In this document: positions 1 through 11,149 of the stretch, piece after piece | Layout: each line of letters begins with the position of its first letter | How positions within the stretch are numbered: position 1 is the stretch's first letter | Assembly: GCA_963920525.1 (NCBI GenBank) | Contig: OY986436.1 | Location: forward strand, 8,142,001-8,206,000 | Origin: Dichetophora obliterata | Lineage: Eukaryota > Arthropoda > Insecta > Diptera > Sciomyzidae | Length of the DNA: 64,000 nucleotides | Direction of reading: 5' to 3' | Notes under the pieces: model-generated | What the model was told of the DNA's origin: nothing | What the model saw: only the letters and a program-made list of their open reading frames with translations | The model's database searches: none | Made by a program: the position numbers and the translations under genes

Positions 1-1071
1 AGGTCTTATCTGGTGTACCTCAGGGCTCCGTTTTAGGTCCTTTGCTATTTTCAACTTTTATCAATGACATTGTTAATTGTTTCACTACGTGTGAACATCA
101 TATATATGCTGATGACCACTGCTTCAAGTGAAATTAATGCGGAGTTGAACAAAGTTTTCCAATGGCCATTAGAAAATGGATTGAGTCTCAATCCAACTAA
201 AACCAAAGCGATGCTTATCGATAGGCGTACGGTAAATGAAGAGAGTCCTCCTCTTTACCTTAGTAATTCTTCAATCGAGTATGTTGAATGTTTGAAAAAT
301 CTTGGAGTATACCTGAATAATAATTTTACATGGAGTACTCATATAAACCGAGTAGTCGCAAAGACTTATGGTGCCTTGAGTGGTCTAAGCCCAACCTATC
401 AATATTTGTCATCCGATGTTAAACTTAGACTTGTAAAGTCCTTCATTCTACCCATAATGATGTATAGTTGTGAACTTTTTTCAAGCATGGACCAGGAGTC
501 AAATCGGGAGCTAAATGTTGCCTTTAATAGTTGTGCTAGATTTATTTTTAACATCAATAGACAAACTCATACCTCTACCTTCACAAATAAAATTACTGGT
601 TGCTATAAAATAAAGAGAACTGCGCAACTAATATTACCAGTACATAAATACTTATTAACCTCCAGACATTTCTTTGTGCATGCGATAAATCTGTGGAATG
701 CTCTCCTCACTAATATAAAAACATCAGGCAACGCAAACACATTCAAACAAAAACTCTTTCAGCATTTTAGTATCTCTCAATAACTTCTTTTCTCCACTCC
801 GTTTCCACTTTCTCACTTTGCTTTCCTCCTTTTAAACTTTTATTTTATCTTGCCAAGTCAGGGTAATTTATATTTTATATTTTAAAATTTTATACTTTAT
901 ACTTTTATTTTGATCATAATATGTAATCCTAATTTATAATTTTATTTAACTACAACAATCATGTTTGCTTTTATTGCTATTATTTGCATATACAATTGTT
1001 AAATGTTTGTACTTACTAAAAAGAGAAATTTTATTTGTACAATGAATTCTTTTATAAATAAATAAATAAAA
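1..1071 (+). pseudogene. CR1/Jockey-like non-LTR retrotransposon, 3' part (RT C-terminus), decayed
   Basis: Reverse transcriptase remnant cut by the window edge. In frame 3, bases 3-134 read SGVPQGSVLGPLLF and then HHIYADD, the conserved RT motifs around the catalytic Asp pair. A stop follows and the reading moves to frame 1 (to 783), which reads LNPTKTKAMLIDRR and KNLGVYLNNNFTWSTHINR and ends with the typical FFVHAINLWNAL C-terminus. After the stop at 781-783 comes an AT-rich 3' UTR ending in an (AAAT)n-like tail at about 1052-1071, as in CR1/Jockey-group LINEs. The frameshift after YADD makes it dead. The exact clade is an inference from motif style; that it is a LINE RT is clear. Confidence 0.85.
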
Positions 1072-1176
1072 TTTGTGGTGTGGTGAAAAAACTGCTTCTA
1101 CCTGGATAATTACATCATGGATATATGTTGAAATATCCATGCTGCATGCTGCTCTATTTTCTACTGGGTGTTTCTA

Positions 1177-1184
1177 CTGATGAG
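1177..1184 (+). repeat. 8-bp target-site duplication CTGATGAG (left), hAT element 1185-2817
   Basis: CTGATGAG occurs directly before the left TIR and again at 2818-2825 directly after the right TIR. A perfect 8-bp duplication is the hAT superfamily signature. Confidence 0.9.
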
Positions 1185-2063
1185 CAGTGTGGCCACGAGC
1201 TTAAAAAAAAGAAAGCTAAAACTGCCAAAAAAAAAAGTCAAAACAAGCTAAATGACTTGAAAAAACAAGCTAAAAAACAACCAGATATTTTTCATACAAT
1301 TTTAAGGTTTTTTTTTTAATTTTTAACATAAATTTATTTATAATATAGGTACTAGACCGTATCAAAATAAAATTTGCTGCACACCATCTAATTCGAAGCA
1401 TTTTTGGAAGGTAATTCCGAAGATTTTTGTTTATCAAACGTTTCGTCATATCTTCGAAATTTACAGTCCGATCTAAATATATGGTATATCGATATTTTTG
1501 TCTTGAGAAGAGTATTTTTGTTTTGCTCCAAAGGTCATTGAACTCAAGTACCCCTTTTAAGTACTTATCAACCAAATCTCAGTTCTTACCATCCTTATGT
1601 ACCACCAATGTCAGAAAATTTAAGCTCGCATAAAATAATTAACCTTTTCTTATGTAAGTATTTCAATTATTTTAGTAGATATATTTAACAAAATTTTTAA
1701 TTTATTTTGCCGAACGTAGGAACCGTTTTAAATTTTTCGTCATAGCTTCTGCATTTAGAGTTTGATCTTAAAGCATGATGCATGTATCGATGTTTGTTTT
1801 TTAAGGACACCAATTTTTTTTGCTCCAAAGGTCAGTGATATCAAGTACTCCGTTCTAGTACTTTAAACTTCTAAAACATGATTTTTTAAAAAAAGTAAAT
1901 CAAATAAAAAGTTTTGAAACCGTTGCCCATCAATTTGAAGGTCCTGCTGTCACTAGCCCTTTAAAATTAGCTTTACTTAACTTAAATTCACGAAGTGTTT
2001 TTAAAATGATATTTAGAATGCTTAAATTCTACTGCAATGTAGAATCTTCTAATTCTATCAATT

Positions 2064-2246
2064 TCAAAAAATTTTATATATACTGTCGGCTATTACGATA
2101 GTATCGTTTTTTACAGAAATGTCAGTAGACTCGTCTATTATTATGCTGTAAAGACTATTTTCAATATCGGAAATTAATTGCGTAGTAAAATACGGCGACA
2201 GAATTTTTTTTTTATTAGTACCCTGTAGTTTGGCTGATGGCAGCAT
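2064..2246 (-). pseudogene. hAT transposase fragment (IIIDESTDIS motif)
   Basis: A 60-residue open stretch inside the hAT element at 1185-2817. The motif IIIDESTDIS lies at about residues 36-45 and matches the conserved segment around the first catalytic Asp of hAT transposases. It lacks the dimerisation domain and zinc finger. The flanking sequence in all frames is too decayed to extend it. Confidence 0.75.
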
Positions 2247-2366
2247 ATCCCTTTAGACATGCCATGTGGTCGAATGGGGTAGAAGAATGGACGTTGGGTC
2301 CGTTCACCCCTGTCAATGACATCGATGTGTTAAAAGGACGTACAAAATACTAGGCCCAACCACTTA

Positions 2367-2605
2367 AGGCCAATTTTTCAGTACGAGCTTAAACTCTAGT
2401 CAAATTACACTGAGGTTAAATCATCAAAATTGGACGTTTAAACTTGTTTTAGGCAAAAAAGAAACACATTATATGATCATTTAAGTCAATTTAACTTCAA
2501 CGAATGCTAAAATATCTAGTTAAACCGAGGTTAAACGTCCAATTTTGGTGAGCTTACCTCAGTTTAATTTGACTAGAGTTTAAGCTCGCACTGAAAAATT
2601 GGCCC
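2367..2605. mobile_element. MITE with ~60-bp inverted repeats, nested in hAT
   Basis: The left end starts AGGCCAATTTTTCAGT and the right end is its near-perfect reverse complement. The complementarity continues through ACTCTAGTCAAATTA and CAAAATTGGACGTTTAA. It is flanked by TA on both sides (2365-2366, 2606-2607), which fits a TA-target family. It has no coding capacity. It sits inside the hAT element 1185-2817 and so is younger than it. Confidence 0.75.
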
Positions 2606-2850
2606 TAAGGGTATGTGAATTCTCATACGAAGTAGTTGGTCCACCGAACTACAGGGTAAAACTACGTTTTTGACACTTCGCCAAAAAGACAAAAAAAGCT
2701 ATTTTCAAAAGGCAAAAAGGCTAAAAAAAAGCCATGAAGCTAAATCGTAAATTTACAGGCTAAACCGCTAAAAAACCGGCTAAATCTAGCCTGAAAAAGG
2801 CTAAAATGGCCACACTGCTGATGAGTGAAAGCGCTCACATACATTTAGAT

Positions 2851-3183
2851 CAGTGTTGTGACTGTAACGTAAAGTAATATATGTTAGGCGATATTATTTC
2901 TTTATCCCTAAAGCGGTAATATAACTTATACTTTCTGCAAAAGTAATGACATCCAGTAATGATATTGCTTTTTGGCTAGTTACTTAATTAAAATAATATA
3001 AAAGATCAAATTAATTAGGTTTTTGTAACGTGTTATTCTATTTGTAACGATTTTATTCAAAAGGTAATAGTAACAGGTAACTAATTACTTTTATTTTAAA
3101 GTAATATAATATTACTACATTTAGAAGTCGGTTATATGTAATCAGTAACATATTACTTTCAAAAGTAGTATGTCTCAACACTT
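2851..3183. mobile_element. Non-autonomous hAT MITE
   Basis: The ends are imperfect inverted repeats: CAGTGTTGTGAC on the left and GTCTCAACACTT on the right. The flanking 8-mers are ATTTAGAT (2843-2850) and ATTGAGAT (3184-3191), 7 of 8 identical, as expected of an ageing hAT target duplication. The 333-bp interior is rich in GTAATA/ATTACTTT motifs and has no ORF. Confidence 0.7.
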
Positions 3184-3222
3184 ATTGAGATCAACATATG
3201 AACGGGAACTGAAAAAACTCAA

Positions 3223-3440
3223 AATACTCGAAAACCTTCGAGTTACTCGAGAACCATCGAGTTACTCGAGAACCATCGAGTTACTCGAAAACCATCGAGT
3301 TACTCGAGAACCACCGAGTTACTCGAGAACCATCGAGTTACTCGAGAACCATCGAGTTACTCGAAAACCATCGTGTTACTCGAGAACCATCGAGTTACTC
3401 GAGAACCATCGAGTTACTCGAAAAATCGAGTTGTTCGGTA
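3223..3440 (+). repeat. 19-bp minisatellite with CTCGAG palindromes
   Basis: About ten tandem units of GTTACTCGAGAACCATCGA run from 3242. A few units carry A in place of the second G or other single changes. Each junction forms TCGAGTTACTCGA, a 13-bp palindrome, so the array can fold into a series of small hairpins. The frame stays open on the plus strand because the unit has no stop, but nothing indicates a gene. Confidence 0.9.
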
Positions 3441-3513
3441 CGAGTTTCGATTCGAGTTACTCGACTCGAATCATGCCGAGTTACTCAAAGATCGAACTAC
3501 TCGCACAGGCCTA
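3441..3513. mobile_element. Possible solo hAT-like terminus next to the minisatellite
   Basis: The array passes into degenerate CGAGTTACTCG sequence and stops at CTCGCACAGGCCTA. Read in reverse this is TAGGCCTGTGCGAG, which resembles the TIR plus subterminal CTCGA motifs of dipteran hAT MITEs. No matching left end is visible, so this is an inference. Confidence 0.35.
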
Positions 3514-6500
3514 AAATAAATCTATGCTAAATAACTATAGATCGATCCGTATTCCTTCTACTGTTTCGAATATTTTTGAAAAAGTAAATCAAATTTTTTT
3601 ATAATTATGAATTCTGTAATAATTTAAATACAGTAGTATTTAGGAGGCATTTGATACAATTAACCACAATATCTTTTTAAATAAATTGTTTAAATAAGGT
3701 TTTAGAGGCAAGGGTTTTCGAGTGGTGTTCCTCATATTTGGCTAACAGAATATAAAGAGTTAGCATTGATACTTATTTTTTACTAATATTACCATTAGAG
3801 TTCCTTGATGATCAATCTTAGGCCCCGTTTTGTTTATAATTTTCATAATTTTAAGAAAGAGTTGTCTGAAGTGGGACCTCTTCTCGTGTGGCACTCGAAC
3901 TTTTCTCCGATATTTTCTAACGGCATCACCAATGTTTTGACAATAACAGTGTCATTGATCGCTTCTATGCGCAATCACTTTTCACATGGATTTGGAGAAA
4001 AAATACGCGTTGTTTACATTCGTGTCAAACATTTAGAAAAAAGTTTTTTCATCATTTTTGGTAGTGATCATTTTGTCATTATTTTTTTTTTTTGCTATAA
4101 AAACGGTGACCATATGCTTGTGTTTGTTTTTCGTTTATCTTTAAGATTACAAAGTGAGTGCATTTCTGTGCAAATGCAGTGAGAAAAGAAAAATCTGATG
4201 CTTTATCAAAATGTCCATTAATTTATAATGTGGTACTTCACGTGTCTTTTAAATGCACTGAGCATGCATGCAACATACCGAATACAAGTTTTTATCAGGA
4301 TCTGCAAAAGGTCAACGTGAAATTCGATGCTATTTCACAAGTTGATGATGAAAAAATGATAAATTGCGCTCGTGGAATTGTTCCTAGTCACAAAAAAGAC
4401 TTTGAATGAAGTGAATCTGAAGAATAATGTCAATTATATACATGCTAAAAGTCAACTGAATAAAAAAGAATTATTAATTTGGGGTTTTCACTTCAATGAC
4501 TTCACCTTTTCTGTGATTTTGTTGAATGTATGATAATATTCCACATTAGAAGTTAAACATTTTTGGAGTCGATTTCAAGACTTTTCATGATTTAAAAATC
4601 TTGAGTCACTGGTTTAAATCACATAAACTTGTGACATGAAAAATAAAACTCCATGTCGTATAATATTGGACTGGAAATTGAATTGGCTCGATCAGTCTAT
4701 TGCTTTAAAAAAGTACTTAGTGGCAAATATAGTAAAGCCTGAACATACTGTTTAGATACACAAAATAAAAATTCTTTTTCTGGAATAAAATATTTTCTCA
4801 TTTGTTTAAAAATTAAAATAACCTACCTTTAAAATATCTACAATATTTTAAAGTCTTGAAATTATTTCTTGTAAGATCTGGTTGTCTTGTCAACAATAAT
4901 TAATTTTATTGCATGCTTAAGTAAAAGGGACTTAAAAGTTGTTGAGCTGGTTTAAATTATAAAAGACGTGATAGAAAAACCTGACTGCGCTAGATTTTGT
5001 TGTAGCGTGTTATTTCTATGAAGCACATTTTGGCGTTATCAGACGAGTTGATAAGCAAAATATGCTTAATGCCAAAAATAATTTTTATTAATGTCCAGTA
5101 ACTAAAATACGCAATTGGAAAAACTCATTTACTAACTAAAGTATTTGATAAAAACTTCATTTTATCATTTTCAATAAAACTACCTCACATTTTAATTGAA
5201 TTAGATTAATACGATTCTAAAATATAATCAATTTAATCTATTTTTCTGACGTCTAGGATAAGAGAATAAATAAGTTTTTCACTTTACTTGAGCAATTTTT
5301 TGTATAGCATCATCTCATTTTTCTTATAAATACCGCTCATTCTAAACAAAACACAGCAGCTCTAGTCTTTTTTAACCGCATTGCATTCACCGGAAGCTGT
5401 ATGCGGTACACATCTGCACTTATAGCGTAGAGTCCTTTTAATGGCGTGTAAAACTATCCGCAAAGCTTTTATTTATATGTTGCTTTTTTATGCTGTTATT
5501 TATATTTGCTAGATTTTTCTTTGTGGCGCACTTTTATGTTGCATACTTTTTAAGCATGCAAAGTAAAACAGTAAAAGCGGTTTTTCTTGATTTTGTATTT
5601 TTTTTTTTCAACTTCAGAAGCAAAAATCGCCAGCGGAAATTTATTAACTTCGCTGTCAAGTTCAAGATTAATAGTTGCAGGGTATAAAAATATAACGTGC
5701 GATAATGATTGTAAGCAGAAACAATGTTGATAATGAACTTTTTGCTGAGTATTTTTTCAAGGTATTTTAATTAATAAGTAACTTTTAACGATTGGATCTT
5801 TATGCATTATTGGATAAGTAAGGGTTAATTGGAATGAAATTGAATTAACTCATATTTATTTAATTGAACAGGATTTAATTTGCTTTTTGCATAAATTATA
5901 TTAGGAAATAGTTAGATCAGCTGTGTAAAGCTGTTTTACTCGGTTGTAAGCGTTAGAGTAGGTTTAAATTTTGCTTAAACGGAGCCGTTTATGGTGTGGT
6001 GATCTGTGGTGGTGTGACGAAAGGTGAACTCAATTTATGCGCATATAATTCAAAGTACTATGCATAGCTAAAGCAGCCGTCAAATGATACTCATTCATCA
6101 ATAAATGTTGTCATCTTGTTAGTTTTTGCAAAAAAAAAATTTAATTAAACTTAATTAGATTATAAATAACACAAAGTATACCTTTATTTCGTAAAATCGT
6201 ATAAACTCAAGTCATCAAATATAGTAACTTTGTTGACAACAAAAATTTGTTGAAGTATAAACTTGGGTTTTTTATAACGATCTTGATTGTTATAATGACT
6301 CTTTAACCCTCTCGGTATATTTGTTTCCGTACTGCAACATCTGACTTTTGTAGTTTTTTCTTGCTTGAGACTTCCTGCTTTATAAAAGCAAAATTTTAAT
6401 TAAAAAAAAAAGTAAAAGCATCGTTTTAAAATTTATTTAAATAAAGTAAAAAAAGTGTACTGTTCTTAAATAAATTTTATATTTTGTCGTATCTTAAAAA

Positions 6501-7379
6501 GAAGTTAAAAATCTTACACTGCTATTTTTTAATAAAGCCGTAAAAGTTTACTCTTATTAAGGGCAATAATTAGAACAAAATTAAGTCTTTTAATTTTTCA
6601 AATAAAATAATGTTAAAAATTTTTGAGTATTCTTAAACTTGCGACTATAAAACTCACATTTGATGAAAGTTTTATATAAAATACTCATTACATTCGTTAA
6701 AGATTTTAATCATAAATTATTAGTCGTAACCTGGGACTAATGAGGAAAATGAAGTAACCTCTGCTTTTATGCGCCTTTTTGCAAAAAATAACTCTTTTCA
6801 AATGGCTTAAATGTCTATTCGCGTTTGTCCCATAACTTAATAAGATTTTGTAGGCTAAAGAGTGGTTGGAAAAGGGTCGAACAATGATCGAACACTGATC
6901 GAACAATGTTTTGAAGTAATCTTAAAAATTTGTTGGTATGAAAATTTTATTCGCAAACCTTGTTGAGCAAGAACTTTGACCCTAAACTAACACAATTTTG
7001 ATATAATAAAAATTAAAAAAGTAAATTTACGTTAAGAGTTAGTTAAAAATTCTGAAGTATCAAGTAATTTTATTAAATCCTAAAATATGAGCGCTGATAA
7101 TGAACAAACTTCGGCGGATTTCGAGAAAAATAAGTCTTTTTTAAAGTTAAACTATTATTATAGTAAATTTTATGCTTTCCATCTGTGTCGTTAATTTGTG
7201 TTTATGACATATATAACTGTTTCTCTATAATAAGTAGCGATGATGAATAGAAGTAACTTACTTTGGTGGCTTTATAAATTTGTATTTAAGTATAATTTAA
7301 ACAAAAAATACAGAAATAAAAGGCAGCAACTTTTTAAATCTAAACCTTTTAAGCTCTTATTTTTTTCCCATATACATTA
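3514..7379. other. Non-coding flank or intron, no recognisable gene
   Basis: AT-rich DNA with scattered poly-A and poly-T tracts. One 83-residue open stretch (4158-4409, plus) has fairly even composition but matches no family I know. A TATAAATA at 5325-5332 is not followed by a convincing initiator or ORF. No TIR pair with a target duplication was found. The N-terminal exon of the zinc transporter could lie here, but I could not identify one. Confidence 0.5.
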
Positions 7380-7684
7380 GGGCGGGTCAATTTGTATGGA
7401 CGAATTTTTTGGAGGTCTGGCTCAGCGAAATTCGTAAAATACATGTAATTTCAAGACTTTTTCTCCACTACAGCATATACAAATTCTGAAAAAAAGCTGT
7501 GCGGACTTTCGTAAATAGATTTTGTTCTCAATTATAAAATATGAATGTATGAATGTATGTGTATGAATCTATTTACGAAAGTCCGCACAGCTTTTTTTCA
7601 GAATTTGTATATGCTGTAGTGGAGAAAAAGTCTTGAAATTACATGTATTTTACGAATTTCGCTGAGCCAGAATTTGACCCGCCC
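7380..7684. mobile_element. Foldback MITE, mariner-type, 106-bp nearly perfect arms
   Basis: The outer ends are GGGCGGGTCAA (7380-7390) and TTGACCCGCCC (7674-7684), with TA on both sides, as for Tc1/mariner-type targets. Inside, 7416-7521 and 7566-7671 are inverted copies with essentially no mismatch, around a ~44-bp loop. The left arm has 25 bp (7391-7415) missing from the right arm. It has no coding capacity. The near-perfect arms suggest a young insertion or recent arm conversion. Confidence 0.88.
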
Positions 7685-8860
7685 TAATATACATACATGC
7701 AAAAGAAAAAGATATAAGGATTTTATGTTATGACTGCTGAACTATTAACATTAAATAATTTTCAAGTTTACGTAAAGATTAACAGTACAAAACTTAGATT
7801 TTATATTTGTAAAGTTATAAACTATAAAGGGCTTATAAAAAACCTTAAAAGTTGATTCACTCGAAATCGTAAAAATTAGTTGCTGCCTTTTGTTATTGTA
7901 GGGGAGAGATTTGCTCAAAAACCTTTTACGAAAAATAATTTATTTTTATTACTATCTAGTTGAGTTGGTTTTGTATTACAACCACTCCTTCTTTTTATGC
8001 CAATTGCTTGTATGAAGGCGAATCACTGTGTATCATGCTAGAAGTTGCTCCAGAAGGGTTAAGAAGTTTCTGCTAGGGAGTCCATTCCCGGAAGCTTTTC
8101 TCGATCTCGGGATTATCGAGATTGAAAATTTCAATCCCGGGATCTGGGATTAGTTTGGGATTGAAAACTCTAAGAAGTAAATAATTCAAAAAGTTTTTAA
8201 TACAATTTTTTATTATTTATTACTTGAAAATTAAAATGTAAATGAATTAATTAGTTTTATGATCTATGAAATTATTACATGGATTAAATTGTGAGCTTTA
8301 GATCAAGTAAGTTTTTAAAGAAGGCAACAACAACAACAACAACTCTGTATAGAGTCAATCACTTAGCTGACTAGACAGTCTGTTTCGGAAATCGCTACAT
8401 ATTCCTCTTCAGTAGTCTTTGAGTGATTAAGCTGTGATCAAACTCACTGTTTAAACTAGTATATGAGTGCGCAGATTTTGGAATTCATTCTTTTGAATTG
8501 TATGGCTGCTAATCATATGACATTTCAAAGCAGTAGGCTATTTATAGATCACCGCCATCAACTCGTATCAAGGGTTGCCATCTGTTTTAGTTGCTTCTTT
8601 ATTTATTTCAATATTCATTGGTGTTCGATAGTTTGTCGCAATGCACCATAGAAATGAAACGAGTTTTTTGCTTCGCCAGAAGCTAGTGCTCTAACTGATA
8701 GGTGGCTATTTTCACAACCAAATGTTCAATTACACATGACTTTGACCGAAATCGATCAATTATTAGATTATTTAATCAATTCGACATTAATTAAACTTAT
8801 TTGGCCGTGCTCCTAATGAATTTATTTACAAAATAACAAAAACGAAACAAAGCAAAACAA

Positions 8861-9292
8861 AAGGTATTCACAATTGCGTTGTTTTCATTGTAGTTAAAAA
8901 CCCCGTGGTATTGATACCTTACTTTACCGAGCGGTTTTTATATTTTTTGTTGTTTTACATGAAATCTTTAAGAAACAAAAGTGTGATAATTTTAAGTAGC
9001 CCAATGATAATTATATGTTTAACGAACGTGGTTTTTAAGGTTCCATATACAACTGATCGCTTGCCAGTTATTTTCTAATTGCAAAAATGGAAAGGCTCAA
9101 AATGCAACTTAAACTTTTTTATGCCATATATTAAAAAAATATATCAAATTAGATAGTTAATTTATTTGCACATTAACAAAATGATATAGTGGAAGGTTAC
9201 CAACTACAATTTCTATTTTAAGGGGTGCTCATGATTGTGGTTTTCAACTATGGTAAAAAAAACACAACGCCACACAATTGTGAATACCCTTA
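8861..9292. mobile_element. Inverted-repeat MITE nested in hAT 8074-11141
   Basis: AAGGTATTCACAATTG at the left end matches the reverse complement of CAATTGTGAATACCCTT at the right end. Further inverted similarity includes GTTGTTTT and TAGTTAAAAACC. Target duplication is unclear. No ORF. Confidence 0.65.
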
Positions 9293-9388
9293 TTGTTAAT
9301 AAACACAAAAAAAACTTAAACAATACTAATGACTAGCAAATTGTATAAATTTAAAGAACAAAAAATATTAAAAAATCATAGTCTAAGG

Positions 9389-10538
9389 TAGGGATATTCG
9401 ATATACATCGATGCATCGGATTTACTCGATGTTTACAATTCGATACAACGACTTGATCCGTTGTTTTGAAAAGCTTTTGATATACTCGATGGATCGATGT
9501 ATTTTCATATAACATCGAATAAATTATAACTACCTTATGATATTATTATATAAAAAAATTTTAACTACCTAATGATATTATTATATAGAAAAATAGTTAA
9601 AAAGGAAAACACTGAAAATAAGACATTAATACTGGAATTTCTATGATTGTGGAGGCTTTTTTCATTTTTAATTTTTGTAATAATTATGACCAACATTCTT
9701 TTATATTGACTTTTTTTTCTAGAATAACCAATATTCTTATGTTTATATCGTTTATTTTTTTTTAATAAACAACAACTGAATCAGAGAATGATTGTAAAAA
9801 ATTTTGTTTTTCTTTTCCTTAGTTAAGGTGCCCCCAGACTATATGTTTCATACGGATGACATGTCAAAAAAATTACATACCGTATTTCATCTGTGTGTCA
9901 AAATTTAGTTTTTGTCATTCAGTTTTTTCTTTTGTCTCCACACTATCTGACACGTGATTTGAAAATCAAATACAACTTTTGAAATTTTTGTAAGCCGTAA
10001 AGCTCTAAAGTGTCCACTTTTGGTCATTCAAACTAAGAATAATTTCCTTAAAAATCAATTTATTGAATAAATATCTTAAAATTTGCCTTTTTTTCTATTT
10101 TCACTTAAAAAATTTACCAAACTGACATTTTGTACAAATGGAAAAACATAAGAAATTAGAGACTGTTCTAATTCAAAAATTTACAGACGCAAATGCAAAC
10201 GACATTTCAAAACGACCTTTTTATATGTTCCAAACTATTTGTAATTTTTGACGTGTCATATGTATGAAACATATAGTGTAGAGGCACTTTTTCTGATAAA
10301 AGGCGCGCGAACAGGGACAGTGGCTTTATAGGAGCTTTTAATAAATTAAAATAGTCATAGTTAAATAAAATTAGTAAAGGAAGGGGCTGACTTTAGTATT
10401 GTGATGCAATGCTAGAAAAAGTACTCGATTTTTAGAAAACATCGATGTTTCTCAACGATATATCGGAAAGTACCGATGCACTGCCTCGATGCATTACATC
10501 GAAAAAACATCGATGTATTTTCTAAGTGGACACCCCTG
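9389..10538. mobile_element. Non-autonomous hAT element with perfect 8-bp duplication
   Basis: The flanking 8-mers are identical: GTCTAAGG at 9381-9388 and 10539-10546. The left end TAGGGATATTCGATA and right end GTGGACACCCCTG are imperfect TIRs. Subterminal regions are packed with ATCGAT and CTCGAT repeats, the likely transposase-binding sites of this family. No transposase is readable. It is interrupted by another inverted-repeat element at 9824-10290. Confidence 0.88.
9824..10290. mobile_element. MITE with ~40-bp TIRs, third nesting level
   Basis: Left AAGGTGCCCCCAGACTATATG is matched in reverse by CATATAGTGTAGAGGCACTT. The complementarity continues through GTTTCATAC and TGACATGTCAAAAA. 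It lies inside hAT 9389-10538, which itself lies inside 8074-11141. Exact target duplication is not clear. Confidence 0.7.
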
Positions 10539-11149
10539 GTCTAAGGTATTATTATATATATGTTAAAAATGTTTTTTTTGGACACCGTTTCCATGTTTTT
10601 TTTGTGTTTAAGCCAAATTAAGGTTGAGAAAGACTTTTCAAAATTAAATTTTTTGTTTTAATTATTTTTAAAGTAGTACATTAAGCTAATAAACGCGTCT
10701 TATTTTTCATTACAGAGTTTTTTTTTGGATATTATTACAAATATAACCTGCTGATGAGAAGCACCGTTCTGATTCTATGCTAGTTGTATTTTATGCTAAT
10801 AGTCTTAAGCTATTTGACAAACACAAAACAAAATTATTTTCTATATCAGAATATTTGACAATTTTGAAATACATAGCTAACTTCCCGATGTTTCTTTTAT
10901 AAGTAAATTCTTCTAAAACTTTGCAAAGTCTTTTTTGCAATGATTTACACTCACAATCTTTTTCAGCCCCAATAAAAGGTTTTTCTAGTTCTATATTCAT
11001 ATCAATTTAAAATGAAATGGTTACATTTACATGAATATTTGTAATAGAAATTTTTTATTTAAAAATCCCGGGATCCCGGAAAGAAAATCACGGGAGTTAA
11101 AGGGGCTTATTTCGTCAGGGATCCCGGGATTGACTTCCCTAGTTTTTGC

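Larger units (their letters stand above)
1185..2817 (-). mobile_element. hAT transposon with decayed transposase
   Basis: The ends are perfect 11-bp inverted repeats, CAGTGTGGCCA (1185-1195) and TGGCCACACTG (2807-2817), flanked by the identical 8-mer CTGATGAG. On the minus strand, 2246-2064 encodes a 60-residue piece with SLYSIIIDESTDIS, a hallmark of hAT transposase cores. No other transposase portion is readable, so the copy is inactive. Subterminal GCTAAA hexamers occur three times near the left end and about six times near the right end, all on the plus strand. A 239-bp inverted-repeat element (2367-2605) is nested inside. A ~130-bp sequence is repeated directly at 1433-1566 and 1737-1866. 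Confidence 0.9.
8074..11141. mobile_element. Composite hAT element (outermost of a nest)
   Basis: Left end TAGGGAGTCCATTCCCGG and right end ATCCCGGGATTGACTTCCCTA are imperfect inverted repeats. Both continue into GGGATCCCGG-type subterminal motifs. The flanking 8-mers GTTTCTGC (8066-8073) and GTTTTTGC (11142-11149) match at 7 of 8 positions. The 3.07-kb length is inflated by later insertions: an inverted-repeat element at 8861-9292 and a second hAT at 9389-10538. A 69-residue open stretch on the minus strand (11000-10791) near the right end may be a transposase remnant but shows no diagnostic motif. Confidence 0.75.

Noticed and set aside
3223..3440. CRISPR-like array
   Set aside because: Units are contiguous 19-mers without unique spacers, in clearly eukaryotic DNA. 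It is a minisatellite.
3170..3514. 114-codon frame with ENHRVTREPSSYSRTIELL repeats
   Set aside because: Product of the 19-bp minisatellite, whose unit has no stop on the plus strand. Not a gene.
5325..5360. TATAAATA followed ~25 bp later by ACACAGCAGC as a core promoter for the zinc transporter
   Set aside because: The initiator match is weak, no 5' exon with a donor site was found after it, and TATA-like octamers are frequent in AT-rich DNA.
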